Assembly (NCBI RefSeq): GCF_001439685.1
Contig: NZ_JYLH01000011.1
Coordinates: 1-64,000 of the forward strand
Direction: 5' to 3'
From: Pseudomonas libanensis
Lineage (GTDB): Bacteria; Pseudomonadota; Gammaproteobacteria; Pseudomonadales; Pseudomonadaceae
DNA length: 64,000 nucleotides
Numbering within the stretch: position 1 is the stretch's first letter; every line of letters begins with the position of its first letter. Under the pieces are notes generated by a model that worked only from the letters and a program-made list of their open reading frames with translations, had not been told where the DNA came from and ran no database searches. Positions 42,148-51,218 of this stretch are shown here, piece by piece. Made by a program: the position numbers and the translations under genes.

Positions 42148-43014
42148 TCACCATTTCATTTCGCCCTTGGCGACTTTGGCGCTCAGTTCCAGCGAGCTTT
42201 CGTCGGCGAGGGTAGGGTAACGCTGTTTCATGGCCGCGATCAGGGCGGCAGAATCCTTGGCCTTGGCGGTTTCGATGTCGAAGGCCTTGATGTAATCAGC
42301 GGTGAATTTCACCGAAGCCAGCGATGGCGTGCCCAGGTAGTGGCCCGGAATCACCGTCTGCGGTTTCAGGTCTTCAATACGCTTGAGGGTTGCCAACCAG
42401 TCTTTATGGGACTGCGCGCCCTGGGTATCGGCCATCCACAGGTGGATGTTTTCTGCGACCACCACACCACCGACCACGGCCTTGATCGACGCAATCCACA
42501 CAAAACTGCGATCCGGCTGCGGGCCGTCGAGGCCGATCACCTCAAGCTGTTGCCCTTCAAGAGTCAGGCTGTGGCCTTGCAACACTTGCGGCACGATGGT
42601 CCTGGCGGGTTTGTCGGCGCCCATTTTCGGGCCCCAGAATTCCAGCTTGCCGGCGACGGTGGCGTTGATATGGTCGACCACCGGTTGCGGCGCCAGCACC
42701 TTGGCGTCGGGGAATGCGCTGGTGAGAGTGTCGAGACCGAAGTAGTAGTCCGGGTCGCCATGGCTGATGTAGATGGTGGTCAGGTGCTTGCCGCTGGCGC
42801 GGATCTTCTGCACCAGTTGCTCGGCTTGGCCCTTGCCGAATTGCGCATCCACCAGGATCGCGTCTTTGGCGCCGCTGACCAGCACCGAGCTGACCGGGAA
42901 GATCGCGGCTTCGCCGGGGTTGTAGACGTCGAGTTTCAGCTCGGCGGCCGTGGCGTGGGCGGCGAAGGCCAGGGCGGCAGTGGCCAGGGTCAAGCGTTTG
43001 AAGGTCGAGAACAT
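42148..43014 (-). CDS. secreted metallo-beta-lactamase-fold hydrolase with noncanonical metal motif
   Basis: A 288-residue exported protein (signal MFSTFKRLTLATAALAFAAH, cleavage after ATA or so). The fold is supported by SVLVSGAKDAILVDAQF, the metal motif region, and VIPGHYLGTP with a conserved His. Where most family members have HxHxDH, this protein has H85-G-D87-P-D89-Y90. The second and last His are therefore replaced by Asp and Tyr, which would change the metal site. A long frame starts earlier at 43332, but the ATG at 43014 directly precedes the signal peptide. It is divergent from the LysR gene at 43120, its probable regulator. Confidence 0.85.
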   Translation of the reverse strand: MFSTFKRLTLATAALAFAAHATAAELKLDVYNPGEAAIFPVSSVLVSGAKDAILVDAQFGKGQAEQLVQKIRASGKHLTTIYISHGDPDYYFGLDTLTSAFPDAKVLAPQPVVDHINATVAGKLEFWGPKMGADKPARTIVPQVLQGHSLTLEGQQLEVIGLDGPQPDRSFVWIASIKAVVGGVVVAENIHLWMADTQGAQSHKDWLATLKRIEDLKPQTVIPGHYLGTPSLASVKFTADYIKAFDIETAKAKDSAALIAAMKQRYPTLADESSLELSAKVAKGEMKW

Positions 43015-43119
43015 CGGGCAGCTCCTGCCATGGGTAAGGGATGCACAGAGCTTAGTTGCATAAAACACTACAAAAAATGCGATGCTTGAACATAGTTTGT
43101 TTCTGAAATCGGGCAAATC

Positions 43120-44025
43120 ATGGATCGTCTTCAAGCAATGCGCGTGTTTGTCACCGTGGTGGACCAGGGCAGCCAGTCTGCCGCCGCCGATCATCTGGAC
43201 CTGTCGCGCCCGGTGGTGTCGCGCTACCTGGCCGAGTTGGAGGACTGGGTCGGTGCGCGGCTGCTGCACCGCACCACACGCAAGCTCAGCCTCACCGCCG
43301 CCGGCAGTGAAACCCTGCCGCGCTGTCGGCAATTGCTGGAACTGTGCGGTGATATGCAGGCCGCCGTCAGCGAGCCCGATGACGCGCCCCGGGGCTTGCT
43401 GCGCCTGAGTGTCAGCACCTCGTTCGGCCAGGCGCAGTTAGGCGCGGCCATTGCCGAGTACGTCAAACGCTACCCGTTGGTGACGGTTGATCTGCAGATG
43501 CTCGACCGCACGGTGAACCTGGTGGATGAGCGCATTGACCTGGCGATTCGCACCAGTAATGACCTGGACCCAAACCTGATCGCCCGACGCTTGACCGTAT
43601 GCCGCTCGGTGGTCTGCGCCACACCGGCCTATCTGCGCGAGCATTCAGCCCCGCAGAAAGTCGAAGACCTGGCCCGGCACAACTGCCTGACCCACTCCTA
43701 CTTCGGCAAGAGCCTGTGGCATTTCGAAGAACAGGGCGAACACGTGTCGGTGCCGGTGCAGGGCAATATCACGGCCAACGAGGCCAGCACGTTATTGCGT
43801 ATCACCCTGGCCGGGGCAGGGGTGGCGATGCTCCCCAGTTACCAGGCCGGTGAGTTTATCCGCAGTGGTGAACTGGTGCGCTTGCTGCCAGAGGCCGAGC
43901 CGCGGCAGATGAACATTTACGCGGTGTATGCCTCGCGCAAGCACATGCCCTCGGCACTGCGCAGCCTGCTGGATTTCCTGGTGCTGCGGTTTCCCGAGGC
44001 GCCCGCATGGGACATCGGGCTCTGA
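43120..44025 (+). CDS. LysR-family regulator, divergent to the metallo-hydrolase operon
   Basis: A 301-residue regulator of the CrgA-type branch: MDRLQAMRVFVTVVDQGSQS, HTH AAADHLDLSRPVVSRYLAEL, ARLLHRTTRKLSLTAAG. The effector domain has the usual DLQMLDRTVNLVDERIDLAI. The 105-base intergenic region shared with the metallo-hydrolase gene is the expected site of binding, and the regulator most likely controls the hydrolase and epimerase genes. Confidence 0.9.
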   Translation: MDRLQAMRVFVTVVDQGSQSAAADHLDLSRPVVSRYLAELEDWVGARLLHRTTRKLSLTAAGSETLPRCRQLLELCGDMQAAVSEPDDAPRGLLRLSVSTSFGQAQLGAAIAEYVKRYPLVTVDLQMLDRTVNLVDERIDLAIRTSNDLDPNLIARRLTVCRSVVCATPAYLREHSAPQKVEDLARHNCLTHSYFGKSLWHFEEQGEHVSVPVQGNITANEASTLLRITLAGAGVAMLPSYQAGEFIRSGELVRLLPEAEPRQMNIYAVYASRKHMPSALRSLLDFLVLRFPEAPAWDIGL

Positions 44026-44126
44026 GACGCTATAAACGCGCTGAATGGCAGCCAATCATGGCAACTTGCCCTAGCTGACCTATGCTTTAAACAGCACCCT
44101 GTAGATCGGGTCCGGAGGTCAGTGCC

Positions 44127-44306
44127 ATGAGTATTAAAACCCGCAAATACCTGACGATTTTCTCCCTCTGCGCATTGGCGACGGCGCTGTATGGCACTGC
44201 CGCCTATCGCGTCGAGCAAACGCGCATGCAACCGGCGGCATTCGCCATCAGCTGCCATCAGGACCAATGCGTGCCGCGCACCGGCAGTTTCAGTGCACTC
44301 AGGTAG
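44127..44306 (+). CDS. 59-residue small exported or membrane-anchored protein
   Basis: Begins MSIKTRKYLTIFSLCALATA, a short basic stretch followed by a single hydrophobic helix (signal or anchor), and ends with a short polar part containing two Cys residues (ISCHQDQCVPRTG). GGAGG is placed 9 bases before the ATG. Its stop overlaps the 3' end of the AraC gene on the other strand by 8 bases. No family is recognised. The pair of Cys could form a periplasmic disulfide. Confidence 0.6.
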   Translation: MSIKTRKYLTIFSLCALATALYGTAAYRVEQTRMQPAAFAISCHQDQCVPRTGSFSALR

Positions 44307-45174
44307 GCTGCTCGGCCTTTAACTGCTCGCGAAAGGCCTTGGGCGAAAACCCGACTCGGCGGCGAAACAGCCGCGAGAAGTTGGTCGGGTCGGAAAAACC
44401 CAGCACTTCGGACATCTCATTGATGGTCATGCTGGTGTAGGTCAACAAGCGCTTGGCTTCCAGCAACTGGCGGTCATGCATGATCTGCAACGCCGGTTGC
44501 CCGCCTAACTCCCGACACGTCCCATTTAAGTGTGAGACCGAGATGCCCAGCTTGTGGGCCAAGTCTTCAATTTTGGGGTGCTCGCGGTAATGCCGCTCGA
44601 CCAGTTGGGTGAAGCGGCGAAAATACTCACGACCCCGCGGTGCCCGGGGATGGCGGCGCTGGATCGCCTGGCGGCTGACCCACACCAGCAGCACGCTCAC
44701 CAGGGCATGCAGCATCATGTCCCGGGCCGGCTGATCATCGGCGTATTCGTCCTGCAAACGGGCAAGCACGTTGTTCAAGTAGTCGCTGTCCTTGCCCGCC
44801 GGGTAACTGCCAAGGGTTTGCAAACCGTCGATGGTGTCGCCCAGTTGCGCCTGCAAGTGGCTGACCAGCGGCGCCGAGAGGGTCACGACATAACCTTGCA
44901 CGTCTTCGGAAAAACGAAAGCCATGCACACAGAGCGGCGGCAGCACTTGCAGGCTCGACTCGTTGAGGGTAGTGCGCTGGCCTTCGATTTCCAGTTGAGC
45001 CTGGCCTTTGTGCACATACAGCAACTGGCACAGGTCCGCGTGCCGGTGGGGCTGGATTTCCCACTGGTATTCCCGACTGCGCCGGGAAATAGTTTCGCAG
45101 TGCAACAAATCGGGCGTCGGCCACTGCTGGCTTTCCCCGTAAAGCTTGAAGACCGGAATCGCGGTTTTGGTCAT
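44299..45174 (-). CDS. pobC: AraC-family activator of 4-hydroxybenzoate degradation
   Basis: A 291-residue AraC/XylS protein: N-terminal cupin (WEIQPHRHADLCQLLYVHKG) and C-terminal double HTH (IEDLAHKLGISVSHLNGTCR; SMTINEMSEVLGFSDPTNFS, then RLFRRRVGFSPKAF). It is divergent from pobA across 180 bases, the standard arrangement for the AraC-type regulator (PobC/PobR) of pobA in Pseudomonas. 4-Hydroxybenzoate is the expected inducer. Symbol assigned by context and family. Confidence 0.85.
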   Translation of the reverse strand: MTKTAIPVFKLYGESQQWPTPDLLHCETISRRSREYQWEIQPHRHADLCQLLYVHKGQAQLEIEGQRTTLNESSLQVLPPLCVHGFRFSEDVQGYVVTLSAPLVSHLQAQLGDTIDGLQTLGSYPAGKDSDYLNNVLARLQDEYADDQPARDMMLHALVSVLLVWVSRQAIQRRHPRAPRGREYFRRFTQLVERHYREHPKIEDLAHKLGISVSHLNGTCRELGGQPALQIMHDRQLLEAKRLLTYTSMTINEMSEVLGFSDPTNFSRLFRRRVGFSPKAFREQLKAEQPT

Positions 45175-45354
45175 GGTTTCAATCCGATACTCAGGATAGT
45201 GGTTCGGTAATCGCCCCGATTGGCGAAAAGTGCAGGCTTTGAGGCAGTTTTCACCTTCTTATGCTGCTCACTCACGTGAAAAATGTCAGCCACAAGTCCA
45301 CTGACAACTCTTTCACTCGATCCGTTCGAATGAAGGGTGAAGGCGATAAAAATA

Positions 45355-46548
45355 ATGAAAACCCTGAAAACCCAAGTCGCCATTATCGGTGCCGGTCCGT
45401 CTGGATTGCTGCTCGGCCAACTGTTGCATAACGCTGGCATTCAAACCCTTGTCCTAGAACGTCAGAGCGCCGAGTACGTGCAAGGTCGCATCCGTGCCGG
45501 CGTGTTGGAGCAAGGCATGGTCGACCTGCTGCGCGAGGCAGGCGTCAGCCAGCGCATGGACACCGAAGGGCTGGTACATGACGGCTTTGACATAGCGCTC
45601 AATGGCCGACTCATCCCTATCGACCTCAAGACCTTGACCGGCGGCCAGTCGGTGATGATCTACGGCCAGACCGAAGTCACCCGCGACCTGATGGCTGCTC
45701 GTGCAGCCGCCGGCGCCACCACCCTGTACGAAGCGTCCAATGTGCAGCCCCATGACCTCAAGGGTGAGCAGCCCTGGCTGACGTTCGAGCATGAAGGCCA
45801 AGCCTGGCGCCTGGAGTGCGACTACATTGCCGGTTGCGATGGCTTCCATGGCGTCGCCCGCCAGTCGATTCCGGCCGAGGCATTGAAGGTGTTCGAACGG
45901 GTCTACCCCTTCGGTTGGTTGGGTGTGCTCGCCGACACGCCGCCGGTACACGCCGAGCTGGTGTACGCCAAACACGCAAGGGGATTTGCCTTGTGCAGCA
46001 TGCGCTCACCGACGCGCAGCCGTTATTACCTGCAAGTGCCCCAGGACGAGGTCGTGGAGCAATGGTCGGATGCACGTTTCTGGAAGGAGCTCAAGGCGCG
46101 GCTGCCCAGCGCATTGGCAGAGCAGTTGATCACCGGCCCGTCGCTTGAAAAGAGCATCGCGCCGCTGCGCAGCTTCGTGGTGGAGCCCATGCAATACGGG
46201 CGTCTGTTCCTGCTCGGCGATGCCGCGCATATCGTCCCGCCCACCGGCGCCAAGGGCCTGAACCTGGCGGCCAGCGATGTGAGTACCTTGTTCAGGATCC
46301 TGCTCAAGGTCTATCGCGAAGGGCGTCTGGACTTGCTGGAAAAATACTCGGCAATCTGCCTGCGCCGGGTATGGAAAGCCGAGCGGTTTTCCTGGTGGAT
46401 GACCTCGATGCTGCATCAGTTTCCCCAGGCGGACGCTTTCAGCCAGCGCATTGCCGAAAGCGAACTGGACTATTTCATTCACTCCGACGCCGGGCGCAAA
46501 ACCATCGCAGAAAATTACGTCGGGCTTGCTTATGAGCCTATCGAATAG
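45355..46548 (+). CDS. pobA: 4-hydroxybenzoate 3-monooxygenase
   Basis: A 397-residue FAD-dependent aromatic hydroxylase that turns 4-hydroxybenzoate into protocatechuate with NADPH and oxygen. Visible are the FAD dinucleotide motif IIGAGPSGLLLG (residues 10-21), ERQSAEYVQGRIRAGVLEQG, the DG fingerprint CDGFHGVARQ, RYYLQVP with the substrate Tyr/Arg region, and GDAAHIVPPTGAKGLNLAAS. The length matches the family. The ATG at 45355 is preferred over one six codons earlier. Protocatechuate ring-cleavage genes are not in this window. Confidence 0.97.
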   Translation: MKTLKTQVAIIGAGPSGLLLGQLLHNAGIQTLVLERQSAEYVQGRIRAGVLEQGMVDLLREAGVSQRMDTEGLVHDGFDIALNGRLIPIDLKTLTGGQSVMIYGQTEVTRDLMAARAAAGATTLYEASNVQPHDLKGEQPWLTFEHEGQAWRLECDYIAGCDGFHGVARQSIPAEALKVFERVYPFGWLGVLADTPPVHAELVYAKHARGFALCSMRSPTRSRYYLQVPQDEVVEQWSDARFWKELKARLPSALAEQLITGPSLEKSIAPLRSFVVEPMQYGRLFLLGDAAHIVPPTGAKGLNLAASDVSTLFRILLKVYREGRLDLLEKYSAICLRRVWKAERFSWWMTSMLHQFPQADAFSQRIAESELDYFIHSDAGRKTIAENYVGLAYEPIE

Positions 46549-46614
46549 CCTGCTATCGTATCGAGCATTCCCGCAGGCGACCTTTTCCTGCGGGCCCTGC
46601 TCGAAGGTTTTGCC

Positions 46615-48132
46615 GTGACTCACCTCAATCAGCCCGCTCCAACCGTTCCCGCCGTGCGCAGTATCCTTGCTGCGCTGATGATGGCGATCTTCCTCGGTGC
46701 CCTGGACCAGACCATTGTCGCGGTGTCCATGCCGGCCATTTCCGCGCAGTTCCATGACGTCAACCTGCTGGCCTGGGTGATCTCCGGCTACATGGTGGCG
46801 ATGACCGTGGCAGTGCCGATCTACGGCAAGCTCGGCGACCTGTATGGGCGCCGGCCGATGATGCTGATCGGCATGGGCGTGTTCACCCTGGCGTCGCTGT
46901 TCTGTGGCATGGCCCAGAGCATGGAGCAATTGGTGCTGGCGCGGATTCTCCAGGGCATCGGTGCCGGCGGGATGATCTCGGTCAGCCAGGCAATCATCGG
47001 CGACATCATTGCCCCGCGTGAACGCGGCCGTTACCAGGGCTACTTCAGCAGCATGTACGCGGTAGCCAGCGTGGCAGGGCCAGTGCTGGGCGGCTATATG
47101 ACCGAGTACCTGTCGTGGCGCTGGGTGTTTTTGATCAACCTGCCCCTGGGCGCAGGCGCCTGGTACGTGGCCCATCGCAGCCTGGTGGGGCTGCCGGTGC
47201 CGCAACGCAAGCCGATCATTGATTACCTGGGCACTGTGCTGATGATCATCGGCCTGACCGCGTTGCTGCTGGGTATCACGCAAATCGGCCAGGGCCATCA
47301 CTGGCGCGATAACGAAGTGCTGGGGTTGCTAACCTGCGCACTGTTGGCGTTGAGCGTGTTTGTGTGGCATGAACGCCGCGCCCGTGAGCCGTTATTACCG
47401 ATGCATCTGTTTGCCAACCGCAGCGCGGTGTTGTGCTGGTGCACGATTTTTATCACCAGCTTCCAGGCGATCTCCCTGAGCGTGCTGATGCCCCTGCGTT
47501 ACCAGACCGTGACCGGTTCCGGTGCCGACAGCGCGGCCCTGCACCTGCTGCCACTGGCGATGGGTTTACCGATGGGGGCGTATTTCGCCGGGCGCATGAC
47601 CTCGGTGACCGGCCGCTATAAACCCATGATCCTCAGTGGCGCATTGTTGAGCCCCTTGGCCATCCTTGGCATGGCCTACAGCGCGCCCCAGGCGGTGGTG
47701 ATCACGGCCGTATTCATGTTGCTGTGCGGGATCGCCGCGGGCATGCAGTTCCCCACCTCATTGGTAGGCACGCAGAATTCGGTGGAACAACGGGACATCG
47801 GCGTCGCCACCAGCACCACCAATCTGTTCCGCTCCCTGGGTGGGGCTGTGGGGGTGGCGTGCATGTCGGCGCTGCTGCTGGCGCTGTTGCACGATTCCAG
47901 TTTTGCCCACTTGGCCAGCGGCGCGCTGGTGGCCGAAGGCAGCTCCGGCAACGTCTTGCTCGACGGCCTTAAGGCCGCCCCAGGCCCGGCCCAGGATGCG
48001 TTGCGTGGGGAATTGGCGGTGACGTTCCGGCATTTGCTGATGGTGAGCGCGGCGGTGTCGTTGCTCGGGTTGGCGGCGGCGATAGCGATGCCGAACCGGG
48101 TGCTGCGCGGTCGTGAAGACAAAGCCCGCTAG
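46615..48132 (+). CDS. DHA2-family (EmrB/QacA) multidrug efflux transporter
   Basis: A 505-residue MFS exporter with 14 predicted helices. ALDQTIVAVSMPAISAQF, GKLGDLYGRRPMMLIG, RILQGIGAGGMISVSQAIIG and the motif C segment VAGPVLGGYM are diagnostic. Translation starts at GTG 46615; no nearer ATG has a good RBS. No periplasmic adaptor (EmrA) or regulator is adjacent, so it probably works alone. It lies 66 bases downstream of pobA and could be co-transcribed, perhaps exporting aromatic acids. Confidence 0.88.
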   Translation: MTHLNQPAPTVPAVRSILAALMMAIFLGALDQTIVAVSMPAISAQFHDVNLLAWVISGYMVAMTVAVPIYGKLGDLYGRRPMMLIGMGVFTLASLFCGMAQSMEQLVLARILQGIGAGGMISVSQAIIGDIIAPRERGRYQGYFSSMYAVASVAGPVLGGYMTEYLSWRWVFLINLPLGAGAWYVAHRSLVGLPVPQRKPIIDYLGTVLMIIGLTALLLGITQIGQGHHWRDNEVLGLLTCALLALSVFVWHERRAREPLLPMHLFANRSAVLCWCTIFITSFQAISLSVLMPLRYQTVTGSGADSAALHLLPLAMGLPMGAYFAGRMTSVTGRYKPMILSGALLSPLAILGMAYSAPQAVVITAVFMLLCGIAAGMQFPTSLVGTQNSVEQRDIGVATSTTNLFRSLGGAVGVACMSALLLALLHDSSFAHLASGALVAEGSSGNVLLDGLKAAPGPAQDALRGELAVTFRHLLMVSAAVSLLGLAAAIAMPNRVLRGREDKAR

Positions 48133-48180
48133 GTCCAAATGAACCGCCCCTCCCATATTTTTATTACATTTCAAGTCAGG

Positions 48181-49020
48181 TCAGGGGCTGTAGTAACCCA
48201 CCGCAACCATGAAATGTCCGGTCTTGCGCACATAAGCGTGCTTGTTTTCGATCTTGCCGGTCACCGGGTTCTTCCAGCGGTACTTATATTCCCCCTGGTC
48301 CTGCTCGGCCATCATCTTGAGGATCGGTTCACCCACCGGCTTGCCGTCCGGGTCCTTGATCTTGCCGAAGTCGGTATTGACCAGGCGCAGGTTGGTGCCG
48401 TGGGCCACATAACGTTGGGTATCCAGGTCGACCACAAATACATACAGGTCATCCTGCAGGAAACCGCCCTGCAAGGAATTGATCGCCTTGAGCGTGCCGG
48501 TTTCGTCCTTCACCAGCGCATTCACCGCCTTGTTGCGTAGCGCTCGCGCCTGTTCCGGCGTGGCCCGGGGCAGGTAATAGCCCACCGCGAGGATGTGTTC
48601 GCCCACCCGCTGGTAAAACACATGCTTGTGTTCGACCTTGCCGTCATTCCAGTTCTGCCAACGATAGTCAGCCTGTTGGATGCCCTGGCCTTCGGGCACC
48701 TTGAGCGCGTCTTTGAATGACTGACGCAAATCCGGCCCGAGTATCTCGGACACGTCGCGACCGATCAGTGCAGAGGAGGGGCCGCCACTGGCGAGCAGTA
48801 CTCCCCGGGTATCGACCACAAACACATAGCGGTCCTGATCGATGAAATCGCCTTGGCGGCTGAACGTGGCAAAGGCTTTGTCGCCTTGCTGGTGGTAGTA
48901 CGCCAAGGCCTTTTCCAGCAGGGCCTTGGCGGCCTGGGCGTCCGCTTCCTGAGCCGGGTCGGCATGCACCTGGCTGCAACACAACAGCAGCAGCCAGGTG
49001 ATTCGAAGCAGTGTGTTCAT
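48181..49020 (-). CDS. secreted tandem Cache-domain protein
   Basis: A 279-residue protein with a Sec signal (MNTLLRITWLLLLCCSQVHA) and two single-Cache domains in tandem, each with the signature VFVVDTRGVLLASGG/VFVVDLDTQRYVAHG, then a YRWQNW or YRWKNP segment and a closing GYY. There is no membrane helix or signalling domain after them, so it is a free periplasmic ligand-binding protein rather than a chemoreceptor. It may deliver a ligand to a partner sensor. It lies 55 bases downstream of cynS on the same strand, so a role in cyanate or carbonate response is conceivable but unproven. Confidence 0.82.
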   Translation of the reverse strand: MNTLLRITWLLLLCCSQVHADPAQEADAQAAKALLEKALAYYHQQGDKAFATFSRQGDFIDQDRYVFVVDTRGVLLASGGPSSALIGRDVSEILGPDLRQSFKDALKVPEGQGIQQADYRWQNWNDGKVEHKHVFYQRVGEHILAVGYYLPRATPEQARALRNKAVNALVKDETGTLKAINSLQGGFLQDDLYVFVVDLDTQRYVAHGTNLRLVNTDFGKIKDPDGKPVGEPILKMMAEQDQGEYKYRWKNPVTGKIENKHAYVRKTGHFMVAVGYYSP

Positions 49021-49075
49021 TTACCCGTCCCTCGATCTTGTTGATGTGCCAAGAGCGTAGACGGTTGCCGGGGAA

Positions 49076-49546
49076 TCAGAAGGGTTTGGTCGGCAGGTAT
49101 TTGCCGTCCAGGGTGATGACCGCACGGGAACCGCCGTCCGGGTCTTCGACTTTCTTGATGTCCAGCTTGAAATTGATGGCGCTGATGATGCCGTCGCCAA
49201 ATTGTTCATGCACCAAGGCTTTGAGAGTAGATCCGTAGACCTGCAGCATTTCGTAGAAACGGTACATGGTCGGATCGGTCGGCACGCCGCCCGGGAAACT
49301 GCCGCGCAGGGGCACGCTTTGCAGCAGGCGGCTGGCGTCCTGGTCGAGGCCGAGTTTGTCGCACACGATATCCGCAGCGTCCTTGGGCAGCGGGTGTTGG
49401 CCGAGCAGGGCGGCAGTGACGAAGGCCAGGCTCAGGCCGGTGCCGTCGGTGAGGTCCTGCCAGGACAGGTTCTTGCGCGCCTTGAGGTCGATAATGGTGT
49501 CGGCCAGGGCCAGGCGTGGGGTTTGGGCGAATTGGGATTGCAACAT
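49076..49546 (-). CDS. cynS: cyanate hydratase (cyanase)
   Basis: A 156-residue cyanase that decomposes cyanate with bicarbonate to ammonia and two CO2. The catalytic residues fall at exactly the E. coli numbers: R96 and E99 (TMYRFYEM) and S122 (GDGIISAINF). An N-terminal HTH-like domain (LSWQDLTDGTGLSLAFVTAA) and the C-terminal PDGGSRAVITLDGKYLPTKP complete the protein. It lies 21 bases from cynT in the same operon. Confidence 0.98.
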   Translation of the reverse strand: MLQSQFAQTPRLALADTIIDLKARKNLSWQDLTDGTGLSLAFVTAALLGQHPLPKDAADIVCDKLGLDQDASRLLQSVPLRGSFPGGVPTDPTMYRFYEMLQVYGSTLKALVHEQFGDGIISAINFKLDIKKVEDPDGGSRAVITLDGKYLPTKPF

Positions 49547-49567
49547 GGTGACGTCCTCTTGGTTAAG

Positions 49568-50215
49568 TCAGGTTAAGGCGGCGTGGGCACGGGTGGCTGG
49601 ATGGTCGAGCAGGGAGACGAAGCGCCCGGTGCGCCCGTCCAAAGCGTCGATGCCGCCGGTTTCGATGTCGTAGACCCAGCCATGCAGGTTCATCCGGCCT
49701 TGTTCCAGGGCCAGGGCGACGCTGGGGTGAGTCTTGAGATTAGCCAATTGGGCGACTACGTTTTCGCGCACCAATGCATCCAGGCGTGCAGCGTCCGAGA
49801 CGTGCTGGCGTGAAGCGTTGATCACCTTGGCCGACTCGGCATGGCGTAACCAGTTGGCCACGGCCGGCAGGTGGTCCAGGCATGTGCAGGTGGAAATCGC
49901 GGTCATTGCGCCGCAGTCCGAATGCCCGCAGATCACAATGTCGCTGACCCCGAGTACCGCCACGGCATATTCGACCGTGGCCGACACGCCGCCCGGCTCC
50001 GGCCCGTAGGACGGCACTATATTGCCGGCATTGCGGATGACGAATAGATCGCCTGGCTCCTGCTGGGTCAACAGCTCCGGGACTACGCGGCTGTCAGAGC
50101 AGGACACGAACAGGGTGCCGGGGTTTTGCGTGGTTGCCAGGTGCTTGAACAAGTCGCTGCGTGGGGAAAAGGCTTCACGTTGGAATTTGCGAAAGCCGTC
50201 GATGAGATGTTGCAT
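49568..50215 (-). CDS. cynT: beta-carbonic anhydrase of the cyanate operon
   Basis: A 215-residue beta-class enzyme with Zn ligands C39, H98 and C101 and the D41/R43 dyad (VSCSDSRV, CGHSDCGAM), the same numbering as E. coli CynT. It recycles CO2 to bicarbonate, which would otherwise be depleted by cyanase. The ATG at 50215 with GGAG is chosen; the frame is open ten codons further. First gene of cynTS, divergent from cynR. Confidence 0.96.
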   Translation of the reverse strand: MQHLIDGFRKFQREAFSPRSDLFKHLATTQNPGTLFVSCSDSRVVPELLTQQEPGDLFVIRNAGNIVPSYGPEPGGVSATVEYAVAVLGVSDIVICGHSDCGAMTAISTCTCLDHLPAVANWLRHAESAKVINASRQHVSDAARLDALVRENVVAQLANLKTHPSVALALEQGRMNLHGWVYDIETGGIDALDGRTGRFVSLLDHPATRAHAALT

Positions 50216-50293
50216 GTGGTTCTCCTTGCGTTGCTGATGGGGCAAGGATGGAAGTTTTCGGCTATAGCGTCCAAGACCGGTTTATTATCCTTT

Positions 50294-50312
50294 CTATAAG
50301 TCATGCCTATAG
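50294..50312. promoter_or_regulatory. candidate CynR operator
   Basis: Dyad CTATA-N9-TATAG in the 111-base region between cynT and cynR, with another CTATAG some 30 bases to the left. It has the size of LysR-type sites and sits where CynR should bind to repress itself and activate cynTS. Predicted from symmetry and position only. Confidence 0.35.
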
Positions 50313-50326
50313 TTGGAGCGCTGCCC

Positions 50327-51211
50327 ATGCTGTTGCGTCATATCCGTTACTTGCTGGCCGTTGCCGAGCATCGCAACTTCACGCGTGCCGCCGAGGCGCT
50401 ACATGTGTCGCAACCGACCTTGTCGCAACAGATCAAGCAACTGGAAGAAAGCCTGGGCGCGCCACTGCTGGACCGTTCCGGGCGCAGCATCAGCTTGACC
50501 GATGCAGGGCAGGCCTATGTGCGCTTTGCCCGGCTGGCGTTGCAGGACCTGCAGGCCGGCAACCGCGCCATTCACGATGTGCAAGACCTCAGCCGCGGGC
50601 ATTTGCGCCTGGCGATGACGCCGACCTTTACCGCCTACCTGATCGGGCCGCTGCTGGCGCGGTTCAATGCGCAGTACCCGGGCATCACCCTGAGCGTCGA
50701 GGAGTTGACCCAGGACCGTATCGAAGCCGCCCTGGGCGAAGACCTGCTGGATATCGGCATTGGATTTACCGGCGAGCATGGGCCGGATATTGAGTGTGAG
50801 GCGCTATTTGTCGAAGAGTTGAGTGTGGTCGTGGGGAGCACACACTCCGAATTGAATCGCCTCGATTGGCTCGAGCAGCCGCTGGTGCTACTGAACACGG
50901 GCTTCGCCACCCGCCGCCATATCGATGACTATTGCCTCCGGCAAGGTGTGAAACCCCGCATCGTCATGGAAGCCAACTCCATCAGCGCAATCATCGAAAT
51001 CGTGCGCAACACGCCACTGGCAACCGTCCTGCCCCAGGCACTGGCCGAGGCGCAGACGGGCTTGCACGCCGTGACCATCGACCCACCGTTGCCGCAGCGT
51101 ACTGCCGCACTATTGAGCCGCAAGGGCGCCTACCGCAGTGCCGCCTGCAGGGCGTTCGTCGAGTTGATCAAGGCGCCGGGTGGAGGGGCAAGCGCGTTTT
51201 ACCTGGCGTAA
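50327..51211 (+). CDS. cynR: LysR-family activator of the cyanate operon
   Basis: A 294-residue LysR regulator strongly resembling E. coli CynR: MLLRHIRYLLAVAEHRNFTR, HTH AAEALHVSQPTLSQQIKQLE, LLDRSGRSISLTDAGQAYVR and MEANSISAIIEIVRNTPLAT. The ATG at 50327 follows TTGGAG, so the eight-codon extension upstream is not used. Divergent from cynTS. It should activate them in response to cyanate. Confidence 0.94.
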   Translation: MLLRHIRYLLAVAEHRNFTRAAEALHVSQPTLSQQIKQLEESLGAPLLDRSGRSISLTDAGQAYVRFARLALQDLQAGNRAIHDVQDLSRGHLRLAMTPTFTAYLIGPLLARFNAQYPGITLSVEELTQDRIEAALGEDLLDIGIGFTGEHGPDIECEALFVEELSVVVGSTHSELNRLDWLEQPLVLLNTGFATRRHIDDYCLRQGVKPRIVMEANSISAIIEIVRNTPLATVLPQALAEAQTGLHAVTIDPPLPQRTAALLSRKGAYRSAACRAFVELIKAPGGGASAFYLA

Positions 51212-51218
51212 GACAAAC

